Positions 50,001 through 60,634 of a stretch of 64,000 nt of DNA are shown piece by piece; position 1 is the stretch's first letter; each line of letters begins with the position of its first letter. This DNA comes from Apus apus (lineage: Eukaryota; Chordata; Aves; Apodiformes; Apodidae): the NCBI RefSeq assembly GCF_020740795.1, contig NC_067282.1, forward strand, positions 53,823,290 to 53,887,289, in the 5' to 3' direction. Under the pieces are notes generated by a model. It was not told the DNA's origin. It did no database searches and saw only the letters and a list, made by a program, of their open reading frames with translations. A program made the position numbers and the translations under genes.

Positions 50001-51300
50001 CATGGCTTTAAACTGCTGCTAAATTGTTAGCTGGCCAGCTCATTAACATCTTTGAGACCAGGGGCTATTTGCCTCCCTGCTTCACTGCCCCACTGCCCAC
50101 AGTTCCTCTATGTTTTGGGGCTTAAGATCTTCCTATTTCCCCTGCTTTCTGTTTAAGAGCAGCCCGGTGTGGGATTGCATGCACCCAGCCCAAAGCTTCA
50201 CCTCCGAGCACTGCCCAGCAGGCTCCTACCCCTGGGAAGGTCTCAGGTGCCACCTGCTAGCATCAAACCCCACAGTTAGGTCTAGCAGCAATAGGGGCAG
50301 GTTAACCTCATTCCTGGGCTATATCTCTAAACCTCTGCAGGATGCACTAAATGGCAAATGCAACTGGAGTACAGACACCAGCAACTAGAGAACAGAAACC
50401 TAAGTCCTGATGAAGTAAATGGTAGGAGGGAAGATGTGGGTAAAATCCTGGACAGATTGCCCTGAGCCCTTGGTTGGGTGATGGCACAGCATAAATTAAA
50501 CCATGGCTCCCAGAGACTGCATGATGAACAATTTCAAGGGAGAGAGGGGGGAAAAAAAGATCCAAGGGCTGTCCTTGACAGTTAGGCACTCTTGGGCACA
50601 GCTATCGAAGCCAGTGCTGGTGCTGCCCTAGCTTGCCACCAGCAAACTTGGAATCTGAAGAGCTACTGTGGGGTGAGCCTGCCTCCCTACCCTGCAAGAA
50701 ATGAGAAAATAAAAGCCTAAAGGATGAGGCCTGTGAAAAGATCCGGGCTGGGGTAAAGTCAAGGCACCAATTCTCTACCACTGGCCTACCCTCGGCGAGC
50801 CAGGGCTGGGACTGCAGCTGCTCCTGGGCTGGATTGGGGTGGTTTGTGTTTGGTTATGGTTTTAAAAGGGAAGTTCTATGTCACCACAGAGAGTCTGCAT
50901 TTTTGTGGGATCCAAATATTCTTTAATTAGGTGCTGTCTCTTAGCAGAATGAAAAGAGGGGTTTCATTTCATTTTACTTTGCCATTTTCATTTATTCCCA
51001 GTCATGTTTAATAACTGGGTAGGGGAATGTTAAAACAGCTGCTGTAAAATATTTTGTAGCACAGCTCCAATTTTCAAATACTATCTGCCATCCATGTTGG
51101 TGATGGTGGGTGTCCAGGGTGACCCTTGCAGTTCTGAGAGAGGTGAAAGCTGGCTGGGTTTGTCCTGTTGAACCTTCCCTTCTCACCTGGTTCCCAGGGG
51201 AGGCACCTTTCCTCCTCCTTACTAAAGATGAAAGGGTGAGCTGCGAGAGGGTGCAGCTCCCAATAAATGTGTATTAACTCCCTGGCAGTGACTAAAAGGG
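32100..51300. other. Long intergenic stretch without recognised genes
   Basis: No coding gene, RNA gene or transposon family is recognised over about 19 kb. Open frames are short, overlap on both strands and lack recognisable features. Contents worth noting: A/C-rich simple sequence at about 33540-33620; alternating purine-pyrimidine patches at about 36905-36970 and 48130-48180; four CAGCTG E-boxes at 39303-39680; a 13-bp tandem duplication at 43685-43710; and AT-rich stretches of conserved-like texture at about 45050-45310, 47670-47780 and 49960-50060. Confidence 0.6.
43685..43710. repeat. 13-bp tandem duplication
   Basis: The unit ACAGTGGAAGAAG occurs twice head to tail (43685-43697 and 43698-43710) with no mismatch. 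It is a small slippage-type duplication without evident function. Confidence 0.85.
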
Positions 51301-51922
51301 CCAGCTTCAGAGCCAGGGGGATGCTAGTCCAAGGGGGGAGATACAGGTGGGGCAGGCAGGCAGGGACAGGCAGGAGAATCAGGAACAAGCAGGACAAGCA
51401 GGTAGGGACAGAAGCAGCCGTGGCTGGGCAGGACGGGTCGTGGGGGTCGAAGCCGGGGTCGAGGGGGCTGAGCCAACCCCTCAACGGGCACCGCCCGGGG
51501 CTCCCCCCGTGACACCCCCCCGAGGTGGGGGGCAGAAGCAGGTGCTTCTGTCCACCTCTGCCGCTCGGGGCCGAGCATACCGAGGGTGAGCACCAGGGCG
51601 GCTATCCAACGAATTCAGGCTCCGAGCTGGAGGAGGCTGCGTGTCGTGAAGTCCTTCCTTCTTTCTCCCGCCACCCACGAGCACTCATGTCACCCACGGG
51701 ACCTGGCGTGCTGCCTCCCCGAGCTTGCACACGGCGCTGCTTTCACCTCCTGCACCAAAGTCCTGGTCTGCCCCACCATTGCCATTCCCACGCCATGAAA
51801 ACAGCACCCCGCGAAACGTCCTGTGGGCACTGCCCGTGGACAGAACTGCCCTGTCCCGGGGCAGAGCCGAGCACCGCTCTCCCAGCCTGAATGAAGAGGG
51901 GGGTTAACAGAGTTCCTCCCCC

Positions 51923-51929
51923 TATAAAA
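51923..51929 (+). promoter_or_regulatory. TATA element within CpG-dense block
   Basis: TATAAAA, preceded by CCCCC and followed after about 40 bp by strongly CpG-rich sequence. A TATA inside a CpG block suggests a possible + strand start near 51955. No recognised gene follows, so any product would probably be non-coding. Confidence 0.25.
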
Positions 51930-53784
51930 TGCCTTTTTCTTGCTAACGTTTGGGGTGCGGGCTCTGCTCGCTTTCTCCTGCCCGGCAAGCGGAGAGCGGC
52001 CGAGCGGGAAGCGCCCATCGCCCCCGCGCAGCTTCCGCGGCCGCGCAGCCTTGCTCGCCGTCTCCCCAGGGCTATCGCGGGAAAACTCCCCTTCAGCGTG
52101 ACTTCGGGCCCAGCCCCGCCGTGCTCGCCTTTTTAGGGTGGCTAGTTTCGACCGGGAGAGATTGGATATGTTCGATATACTCGGTTAAACCCTTTAATAT
52201 TAAAATGACGAAGCCGTTTCAAACCACGCCGCGTCCTGGCTGCCCCGCGCTCTTTCTCCCCCCCCGTCCCCCCCGAGTCCCAGCTATCTTTCCCCCGCCC
52301 GCTACTTGTGTGAACCTACCGAAACCCCGACACTTGTACCATTCCCGAGAGGTGTTTTCTGTCCACCCCCCTCCGGCGTTTTATTATCACCCGTGTCCGA
52401 CCGGCCCCGGGGCCTCGGGGGGCGGTGGATGCACGGCGACCCCGCCCTGCCAAAACCACCGCCCCTACACCCCCACCACCTTCGCTTCGGCCCTTGCAGC
52501 CGGGGGGCTTAGTGCCCCATTCCTCTCGCGACCCCAGGCGAGACCGAGGGACGCCCGTTGCACCCACGGAGGTGCCCGACGGCGCGGTGAGGGGCAGCTC
52601 TCTCCCCTGCACCTGCCTCGCCCTGGGCCTGGGCTCTCGCCACCACGAGGGTGGAAATTAGAAATCGGGCTCCCATACACACTCCTGCCGGCTCCAGGAG
52701 GAGCTGTTCGTGTCGTTCACCTCGGCGGGTTTCCGTGGGGAAGGGCCGGGCTGGCCGTGGGGCGGAGGGGCGGAGGAGCCCCTTTGCAGGTGTGTAGCCG
52801 AAATATGGGGAGCGCCTGAGGACTAGGAGTGGGGGTGTCGCCAGGGCCAAGACACGGTACTCCCCCAACACAGGGCTATGTACGGCCCTTCCCGTTCCCT
52901 CGGTGTTCGACTTTCCCGTGGGTCCCTGCCCCGCGGCCCAGCCGCGAGTGGGGGGTAGGATGAAGCTATTCCGGGGCTTGCAAGTGTGCTGTCGCCTCCA
53001 ACAGAACTTCAGCCCCCCTTCCTATCTCTGGGAGGGAGGTAAGCAGGCGACCGACTAACGCTCCAAAAACGTCCTGCGCGTCCCCCAGCCTGAGGCCGCC
53101 TGGCGGGGGCTCCGAGGCGAGCCAGCCCAGCCCGGGGAACTGTACAATCCCGCTCCCCCGGCGCTGCCGGGGGTCCTTGCTCCTCACGGTGCCTCCGGGC
53201 TGCGGCTGCGGTGGGAGAAGGGGGCTGGAGCTGACGCGTGGGGGCAGCCGTGGGGCTCCCCACGCGTGGAGCCGCCGCCCCGTGGGGGCGGCGATGGTAA
53301 GGCGCTGGCTGCGGGGAGATACCAGGAGGCCTGGCTGGTTTGGGGGAGGGTCATTCTTCTCCCACCCGCTTTGCCGGTCGCGTTCACCCCATATCCGAGG
53401 CGGCTTTCCTATCCCCGAAACTCAAACCTTGCTGCTCCCTCCTGCAACTCCGAGCCCCGCTGCTTCCCCCCACCACACCCCCACGCCCTGTCCGGCTTCG
53501 GGCAGCCGATTCGCAGCTGCAGCCCTTCTTTCATGCCCTTCAAGCCGTTCCCTTTTGTCCTGGCTGCGGATGACCCATTTCCTTCCGTACCCCCTTCCCC
53601 TCCTCCCCCCTTCCCGCCCCCCCTCGGCCCCGGTCTCCGTCCCAACCTCCCGCCCCTCCGCCCTCCTCTCTGCCGCACGCCCCGGGAGCCGCCGCGGGCT
53701 GCGCTCCGGGGAAGGGGGGGAGGACGGGGAACCGGCGCCTCGTCCGCGCCGTGTTTGTTTTCCTTTCCCCCCTGAACGCTAGAT

Positions 53785-54110
53785 TAAGACGTGAAGATTA
53801 CACTTTTATTGTGGCGGCCGAATAATACCACGAGTCAACACACACAGCAAACAAAAGTGCTTGTCGTACATGGCCAACCCCGCTGGGAACCGGGCTGCGG
53901 GCTGCTGCAAAAATCAAGCTCTTCAGTGCTAATTACAAATAAATGATGATGTGCTCACTAAGTAATTGATTTAATGAAGTTCCTATGAAACTATTAAAAC
54001 CGGGTAGAGGTCAGGCTGGAGACGCCCCAGAGCGCCCATTGTGGGATGTTTAACTCCGCCAATCTCCTCGGAAAGACATCGGGGCTAATAGGTGAAGTCA
54101 CAGCTGGTTC
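53785..54110. promoter_or_regulatory. Enhancer-like non-coding segment 5
   Basis: An AT-rich island within CpG-dense sequence. It carries CACTTTTATT (53801-53810), TAATTA (53930-53935) and TAATTGATTTAATGA (about 53963-53977), plus a long stretch with no simple-sequence character. The abrupt change of composition and density of homeodomain cores suggest a conserved enhancer. Confidence 0.45.
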
Positions 54111-55673
54111 GGGCTGACTTCTGCAGCACCGGCCCTGGCCTCCCCAAACTCGTCCAGCGGCCCGCACCGCAAGTTCGGAGAGGCGAGTTCCTCTGGCACA
54201 CCCCCGGGTCATTGTTCCCACCCTCACACACACCCCTTCTTCGCATCCCCTCTCCGGGGGTCAGCTGCTCGCTCCCTCCCACCCTCAAACCCAGAGCCCC
54301 CCGGCGCGACGGGCCCCCACCCCTCCCTGGGCGCCCATCCGCGCGTCCCGTCGGGGCTGCGCTGGGTACTCACTCTCTCGGCCCGGCCGCCTCGCCTGCA
54401 CCTCAACCAGGCGCCTCCGCGGCTCTCCCCAGCCTAATTAAAGAGGGGGGAAGTGGAGCTCTGAACTTGTGTCTACCACTACAGGGAGGCTGTAATTCCA
54501 CCCCCCCGGCCCCGGCACCCCCCCCCCTTCCCGCCCCGCGCACTCACACACACACACTTCTTGAAGAAACTTAAGCTAGGATGCCAGGTAGGGTGCTTGG
54601 GAGATTTTGGCAAGGTGCCTGGAAGGGGATGTGTGCCCATTTTTCCTTGAAGGGTTTTCTTGTTTGAAAGGCCATTTGGAGCGCTTTAGACGGGCTCGCC
54701 GTGTGAAAGGAGGAGGAGGAGAGGGGGAACACAGACATAAAAAAGAAAAAAATCCGGCTATTGGATTTCCCAGCCCCACGCTCGGCTCTCCCCACCGCCC
54801 GTCGGGCACCGCAAAGCCGAGGTGGCCCCTCGCCCCACCCCCCCTTCGTTTGGGCAGGGGGGGGGGCTAACCCGGTCCCCGTTCTAAGCGCGTTCTGAGG
54901 GCAGTGAGTCCCCGCTGAGCGCGGCGGGAACTAGGGTGTCCCACCCTCCTCCACCTGCCCCATGCCTTTGGCGGATTGCAAACGAGTCGGGGAGAAAAAC
55001 GGATCCCCCCAGTCTTCGACCCCGTTGTTGGCATTTGCTGAGCAGGGTGGCGATGCCCCGCACGGGCAACGCACCTCTCGGCCCCCAGAGTTTTCGAGGA
55101 AGGGGAGGGAGGGGCCGAGCCGTCCCACTGGGGCTCGAGCAGCGCCCCCGGCAGCCGGGGCAACCAGGGATGAGGCCCGGGAGAGACTTCTCCCTGAAAT
55201 GCGGGGTCTCCGTCCTCCCCGCTCAGGGGGGAGCAGCGAGTCCCTCGATACGGGAAGATAAATGCGGGGTGAGATGCCCCCGCCGGTTGTCCCCAGGCCT
55301 GTCCCCTCCCCCACGGCTGCTGGGGCCTCTGCCCTCGCCCATCGCCCTTGCCGGGGGTGTCCCACTGGGGGTAGGGAGCGTTCAGGGGGTGCATAAACAC
55401 CAGCAGCTGCCTGCGTGCACCGGGACAGAGCCGGGAAGGTGCAGAAGGACACTCCGGGGCTCCCCACGCAGGCACGAGTGGGCTGGCAGACGAGGCGAGC
55501 GAGACCAGCCGGCCTGAGTCCGCTCCTCGTTGCTCGACAGCAGGATTTTGGGGAGGGCGGCGCTTTCTTCTTCTTCCTTCTTTTTTTTTTTTTTTTTTCC
55601 TTGTCTTTTTTTTTTTTTTTTTTAAGAAAACGATTAATTTGAAACAAATGAAGCTCGCCCACCTCTTGTTTGC

Positions 55674-55706
55674 CAAACAGGCTTCTGGCAATGTGCAAAC
55701 AGGCTT
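55674..55706 (+). promoter_or_regulatory. Paired 11-bp direct repeat with forkhead-like cores
   Basis: CAAACAGGCTT occurs at 55674-55684 and again at 55696-55706, exactly 22 bp apart, about two turns of B-DNA. The CAAACA core resembles forkhead (FOX) sites, and TTGTTTG lies just upstream. The spacing would place two bound factors on the same DNA face. Binding is inferred. Confidence 0.45.
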
Positions 55707-55959
55707 TCACCCCGGCGCGGTACCCCCGCTCCGCTCCCTGCCTCCCGGCTTCAGCTCCGGCCGCCACACCCGCCTCTGCCCCTGCCCTCCCCTCCTGGCC
55801 CTACAATACCCCTTGATTACTATTTCCCCGTTGCCCTTAGTCCACGATCTGGGTTTCTCTTCAGCCTGGAAATAAGAAGTGACACATGCACCACTAAACC
55901 AACGTGTGGGGAAAGCTCGGGGTTGAGAGGGGCTATTGACGGGAGCGCTGCAAAGAGAC

Positions 55960-56640
55960 AAAGCTGGGAGCTAGTGGAATCAGATGCAGCCCTTAATTAA
56001 CACCATCTTAAATAGTCCAACAGGCACTGAAGACAAAGTTGAAGAAAGACTTTAAGGCTGAGTGCCCCTCGACAAGCTCTTTTTTTTTTTTTTCCTCGTG
56101 TCATTCAATATTTAATGCACTGTGCTTGTAATGCTACTACTGGTGCTCCTTTCTCAGCAAGTACATTATTTTTTCACGGTGCCCATGGCCAGGGAAAACC
56201 CTTTAGGCAAAGAAAATCAAAATGTTTGTTGTTTTGGATGACTTATAACTCTTGTTTAACACAAGCACTTTCAAGAAAGTATAACAAGCGCAGCCTCTAA
56301 AGCAAACAACGAAATCCTTGTGACAGAGTCGGACACAAAAAGCACATTGTGTTATGGACTATCCCTTTTCTCTCTTGCTAGATGGGTGCCTGTCTGAGGC
56401 TGAACACCACGATGCCATTTTACTTTTGAACTATTGTTTTTGAGTTATGCCATGTGGTCAAAAGGAGAAGAAGGGAGGTTGTTTCCAAGCTCATAAGACA
56501 AACGAGTTGCCTTTCATTGAACTACCCCAGAGCTCCTTTAAAACGAGGTTTAAATGTCACCTCCATGTTTTTAATGGACACAGGGCTTCAGGGGCGACCC
56601 TTCAAAGCGCCTCCGTAATAAACGACCCTTATTAAATATG
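55960..56640. promoter_or_regulatory. Enhancer-like non-coding segment 6
   Basis: Long, mostly non-repetitive AT-leaning sequence broken by a T-run at 56081-56094. It has homeodomain cores (CCTTAATTAACACC near 55990), an ATTCAATATTTAATG stretch near 56103-56117, and a final part (56450-56640) with GTAATAAACG and ATTAAATATG. No supported reading frame. Confidence 0.4.
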
Positions 56641-56984
56641 TCTCTGCCTGGGAAAATCACTCGGCAGAGGAGGAAAAAAAAGAAGGGGGGGGGGGGAAAG
56701 GAAGCGGGGGAGGGAGAAAGAGAAGCGCAGCGCTGCCCAAAGAGCTCTCTCTGCCTCCCCCTGCTCCAGCTGGGGCCGGGACGGGGCAGAGGAGCGGTCC
56801 CACTCCTGGTGCCGGGGGGGGTGTGTGTACACTCGCCTTCCCCCCTCGTCCTAAACCCCCTTTCCTCTCTCTAACCCCCCCCCCCCGCAACCCCGAAAAT
56901 AAGAGGCTGAGTGAAAGGTTGGGGTGTTTTCCTCCTGACTTCTTTTTGTCCTTAGGAGAGCGGCGTCTGCGAGTCTGAGCTGGG

Positions 56985-57330
56985 AAGTTACTGATTTGCA
57001 GGCTGCATGTTAAGGCAGCCCATGTAAGTAATTTCTGCGGGCATCCCGGCAAAGGAGAACAAATCGTTGACAAAGGCGAGCCCTTTCAATTCAGCAGCGT
57101 CGTTAGGGAAACCAAAAAGTATTCTTCCTATAATAAGTTCCACTTCAAAGGATTTCTCATTCAACGGTGACTGCTTCGCACTTTTATTAAGTCCGGGCTT
57201 TTTCACTTGGCGGAATCATCTGTTTGGTTATTTTTCATCGTGTTTATTTTTCACCATTCACACAGTACTTGTATTAAATAAACAAAGAACAATCGCTCTG
57301 CAAATAAAAGTGCTTAGGTGGAAAAAAAAA
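56985..57330. promoter_or_regulatory. Enhancer-like non-coding segment 7
   Basis: Non-repetitive sequence with CACTTTTATT at 57179-57188 and its reverse complement at 57303-57312, and FOX-like GTTTATTTTTC near 57241. A 72-codon frame is open on the - strand (57206-56988) but starts with GTG just after an in-frame stop and has no ATG start, so I treat it as chance. Followed by an A-run and G/A-rich simple sequence. Confidence 0.45.
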
Positions 57331-57489
57331 AAAAAAAGAGGGGGGCAGAGGAGGAGGAGAAGAGCTGGAGCTTCTTCCCCGCTTATTTGTTTGTTTATTT
57401 ATCTGCTGAAGTTTGGGGAGGGGGGGGAGTCCTAAAAAAGAGGAAGGGGGGTTGGGAGAGAGGCCAAAAAAAATAAAAAAAAAATGAGA

Positions 57490-57720
57490 GGTTCTGATGA
57501 AGTGAAAATTGACTGCGCTAACACGGCATGAAACTAAAGGTCAATGCAACTGTATCTTAATAGAGTGTCTCGAATCGAGGTGGACTATTTTAAATGCAGC
57601 TTGCTTTTGCTGCGCTCATTGCCATAGCAATCCTAACGCTCCATGTTGATGTACCATAAAAGCAGTAGTTTGAATTTCAAAGAACCTGCCTTTGAACTTC
57701 TCCCTGCCTGATTAGGCACT
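57490..57720. promoter_or_regulatory. Enhancer-like segment 8, copy A of 33-bp RFX-like motif
   Basis: AT-leaning, low-CpG, non-repetitive sequence ending abruptly at a GT/G-rich block. It contains copy A (57618-57650) of a 33-bp motif whose start ATTGCCATAGCAAT is a near-perfect RFX X-box-like palindrome. No reading frame of note. The shared motif with 58470-58502 argues that both segments are regulatory. Confidence 0.55.
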
Positions 57721-57724
57721 TGCG

Positions 57725-57960
57725 TGGTGTGTGTGTGAATGCGGGAGCGTGGTTGTGTGTGTCGGCTGTGCGCGGGATGCGGGGGGGAGCGGGGGGCAGC
57801 CCCCCGCCGGGGTTTGGGTGTCCGAGCCGGGGGGGAGCGTGTGTGTGCGTGTGTGTGTGAGTGTGACCGTGTGTGCCAGCACGCTCTCTGACCCCTCCTG
57901 GTCTGCTCCACCTGGAAATATTTTTCCGAATGGGGGGGGGGGGGGGGGGCGCTGACAATC
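57725..57960. repeat. GT-rich and G-run block
   Basis: Interrupted (GT)n tracts (about 57724-57762 and 57838-57870) with G-runs between them and an 18-G run at 57932-57949. Such sequence can form Z-DNA and G-quadruplexes. Open frames through it encode repetitive HTHTHT or VCVRVC and are artefacts. Confidence 0.85.
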
Positions 57961-58329
57961 CATCCTTCTCAACGCTTTACAACTCCCTGGCGACATCTCT
58001 ATAGCATCAGGAAAGGCGCGGAGAGAAACCCTGAAAATCTTTGGTTCTCCCTCATCACCCCCCGAAAAAACAAAGCAGCAGCCTGCCCCGGGTGGGGGCC
58101 ACCCCTGCGCCCCGCATCCCCCGCCCACGGTGGGCGCATTTGGGGGGCGCAGCCCCGAGGCTCTCCCCCGAGAGCTACCCCGCTTATCCATCACCTCCCC
58201 CAGCCCCGTAATGCCATTTCCCACACTCCCGAAATTTCTTAGCCCCTTCAAACTTTGCTACCGCCGCTCCAGCCTTTAAAGGGCCGAGCGCCAGCAATAG
58301 TGTGTGGCGAGATGTCTCCCAGCCGCGAC

Positions 58330-58540
58330 TACAAAGGTAGATGATTTAAACACTGTTTGCTAGGACCACGTTTCGCCTAGGAAAAGATGAAGTCTTTGAT
58401 GATGGCCAACTCGGTGTCAATAAGTGGCTTTCTTTGAGCCATATTCAGATGGGAACGTCTTGCTTGCCAATTGCCATAGAAATCTTAACACACCATGAAG
58501 ATTGTCCAAGCGCCAAGCCTTCCGTTCTGGGCTAAATTAC
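58330..58540. promoter_or_regulatory. Enhancer-like segment 9, copy B of 33-bp RFX-like motif
   Basis: Non-repetitive sequence with copy B (58470-58502) of the 33-bp motif, 27 of 33 positions identical to copy A, and GATGATGGCCAACTCGG-type sequence upstream. It is flanked by GC-rich DNA on the left and G/A-rich simple sequence on the right. Confidence 0.55.
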
Positions 58541-58669
58541 TTTGAAGTGGGGCAGGACGTGCACTGGTCAATGTTAACTCTATAGGGCGGGCAGGGAACA
58601 CTAGGAGAGGGAGATTGGGGCGGAGGGGGGAAAGGGGGGAAAGCAGAAAATAAGAAGGGGAAACTTGTT

Positions 58670-59080
58670 TTAGACACTCTATACAAGGTTCTGCTCATTG
58701 TCAGATATCTTTTATCTTTTATATTTCCCATGAATGATTCATGTCTCGGTGGCTTTGTGTCGCCCTCCTTTTCACAAGAAACTTCATTAGGGAGCTATAA
58801 GTTTTCCCATTGATTGGAGCCCTCATTTATGAGTGTTTTTCTGCTTCGTATGTTGGTTATTGTCATTCTCCTTGAAACAACTCTTTGCAACCTGTTTCAC
58901 CTTTACCACATTTAACAAAACTAACTTGAAAAACACTCTAACCTTTTTGGTGAAACTGTTCGTGACATTTTGACCAGTCATTTTCGAGCACTGGTAAATT
59001 ACATGGGGGAAAATCATCCTGAGGTAGTTCTATTTATTTTATTAAAATAAACGAAAACAAAGATATAATTAAATAATCCT
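58670..59080. promoter_or_regulatory. Enhancer-like non-coding segment 10
   Basis: About 400 bp of AT-leaning, non-repetitive sequence with the palindromic ATGAATGATTCAT near 58730-58742, CCATTGATTGG near 58808-58818 and repeated TTGAAA/AACTTG elements. No reading frame of note. It is the last such segment before the presumed ZIC5 3' UTR. Confidence 0.35.
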
Positions 59081-59522
59081 GGAGGATGCTGACACACGAC
59101 TCTCCACGGAGCTTTCCAACAGCGGGTTTCACTCAGTTTTCCTCTCTCGAAATAAGAAACGTGTGTCCTCACTCAACTCCTGAAAAGTTGTTGGTTTCCC
59201 CCCCTCCCTTCATACCGGCGATCCTCTGGCGTTATTTCTCGCCTGACCTGAGTCTGTGTTTCAGAAGAATCTTCTGCCATACGTTTTTGCCACTATGTGT
59301 CCTTCCTTCTAGTGAAGAGTAGTGCTATTTAACTCGCTAGTATATGCAAGAAGAGACTGCCAGAAATAATTTTTTTTTCCCCAGCAGGAATACTAACATT
59401 TTATTTTATTTGATATTGTGATTAGCTGTCCTCGAGAGATATGAAGAAGATATGGTGTATGTATAAATACCTGACTTTTGACTGTGTCCGTCCGTCCATC
59501 TATCTATCTGTCTGTTTGTCTG

Positions 59523-59524
<2 letters not shown>

Positions 59525-59608
<84 letters not shown>
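59525..59608. repeat. (TATC)21 microsatellite
   Basis: Twenty-one perfect TATC units, preceded by short TCCG and TCTG runs (about 59486-59524) that look like mutated ends of the same array. Translation gives YLSI repeats, which are not a gene. Long and perfect, so probably variable in length between individuals. Confidence 0.98.
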
Positions 59609-59610
<2 letters not shown>

Positions 59611-60613
59611 GCTGTCAATCTGTCTACCCCTCTCTTTCCCCTGGAAAGGCAGCAGCAGAGCACCCAATTGCCCCATCATGAGGAGTCAACCCCCCCAGTC
59701 TTGCGGCCACCCCCCCATCCCCCTCCCCCCTGGCCATTAGCCCGCCTGACGCCCAGGGACAAACACCCACGGGAGCAGAGCCTGCAGCCGCGGGGGGAGG
59801 CAGGGATGCTCGGCCCAGAGCATCTTCCCTCTGCTTGGCTGCAAACCCAAAGGTAAAGCCGAAGGAGAGCCGGTTTTACTCACAAGTTTCGCTGGTGAAA
59901 CCCAGGGTATCTCAGCTTCCCCCCAGCCCAAAATCTCCCGGTTCTGCTCCTGCCGCGCTATGAACACTGTGACTTTATCTGGCTCTATTTATTGACCTTC
60001 GGGGGGTGTGTGTGTGTTTTGGTCTGTCTCTGCTCTTCGTCTGTCAGTAAGGCACATGCAATACATAGAAATAATATTTTTATTCATTTGCATGAATTTT
60101 TTTTTCTTTTGATGGGGTTTACAGAGATGCAAAATTTTAAATTAGTATTATTTTATTTAGGAGGTATAATGTGTCATAAAACTGATGGGCAAGTGTGTGA
60201 CCCTACGTGTAGCAAGTACATAAAAATAGTGATATATCCCCCCGAGCCATAGTATATAAACCCTGCCATGTAGTAATGTATAGTGCAATCTGTTGTTGAA
60301 AAAATGCATAAATTAAAAAGTTCGTTTATAAATCAGCACCAAAATATCTCTAATAAGATTACGTTACATAAATTATTCTTTTAAAAGTCCATACCTTACT
60401 TTATTATTTTATATTTATTCAAATGGGCTCTGAAAAACGAATAAAAAGCAATCGAACGAACTTTAAAAAATTATTTTCTATTCAAGTTTTCTGTTTGTTT
60501 TTAAAGTAACGCCTGCTTCTTTAGATCCAACACAACAGTATGAAAACAACGTTTAAAGGCTTCCAGAGTGACAGCACCATGCACTGTACTAATAATATAG
60601 TATCTCTATGAAC

Positions 60614-60634
60614 TATATATATATATATATATAT
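60614..60634. repeat. (AT)n microsatellite
   Basis: About ten AT units, uninterrupted. It lies in the AT-rich distal part of the presumed ZIC5 3' UTR. Confidence 0.9.

Larger units (their letters stand above)
51300..55560. other. CpG-dense block between the enhancer clusters
   Basis: From about 51.4 kb CpG dinucleotides become frequent and remain so to about 55.5 kb, interrupted by an AT-rich enhancer-like segment at 53785-54110. A degenerate CAGG-rich tract lies at about 51345-51415. Long open frames here (for example 51950-52819 and 53177-53782 on +, 54867-55767 on -) are rich in Pro, Arg, Gly and Ala, overlap others in all frames and fit composition, not coding. It may be a CpG island of an unannotated transcript or a Polycomb-type domain near ZIC5/ZIC2. 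Confidence 0.5.

Noticed and set aside
51590..51605. CTCF-like core (CACCAGGGCGGC)
   Set aside because: Only a partial match in a GC-rich block where such words are common. Not enough to call an insulator.
51950..52819. 289-codon open frame on +
   Set aside because: Rich in Pro, Arg, Gly and Ala in CpG-dense DNA, overlapped by other long frames on both strands, with no recognisable domain. GC-rich sequence has few stop codons, so length alone is not evidence.
54867..55767. Two overlapping frames of over 270 codons on -
   Set aside because: Both run through a T-run that reads as a poly-lysine stretch, and both are Pro/Arg/Gly rich. Two different frames open over the same DNA is the mark of composition.
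56988..57206. 72-codon frame on - with a natural-looking sequence
   Set aside because: It starts at GTG just after an in-frame stop and has no ATG start. It lies in sequence better explained as non-coding regulatory DNA. Worth revisiting only if a homologue is found.
59441..59740. Frames with repeated YLSI
   Set aside because: Translation of the (TATC)21 microsatellite.
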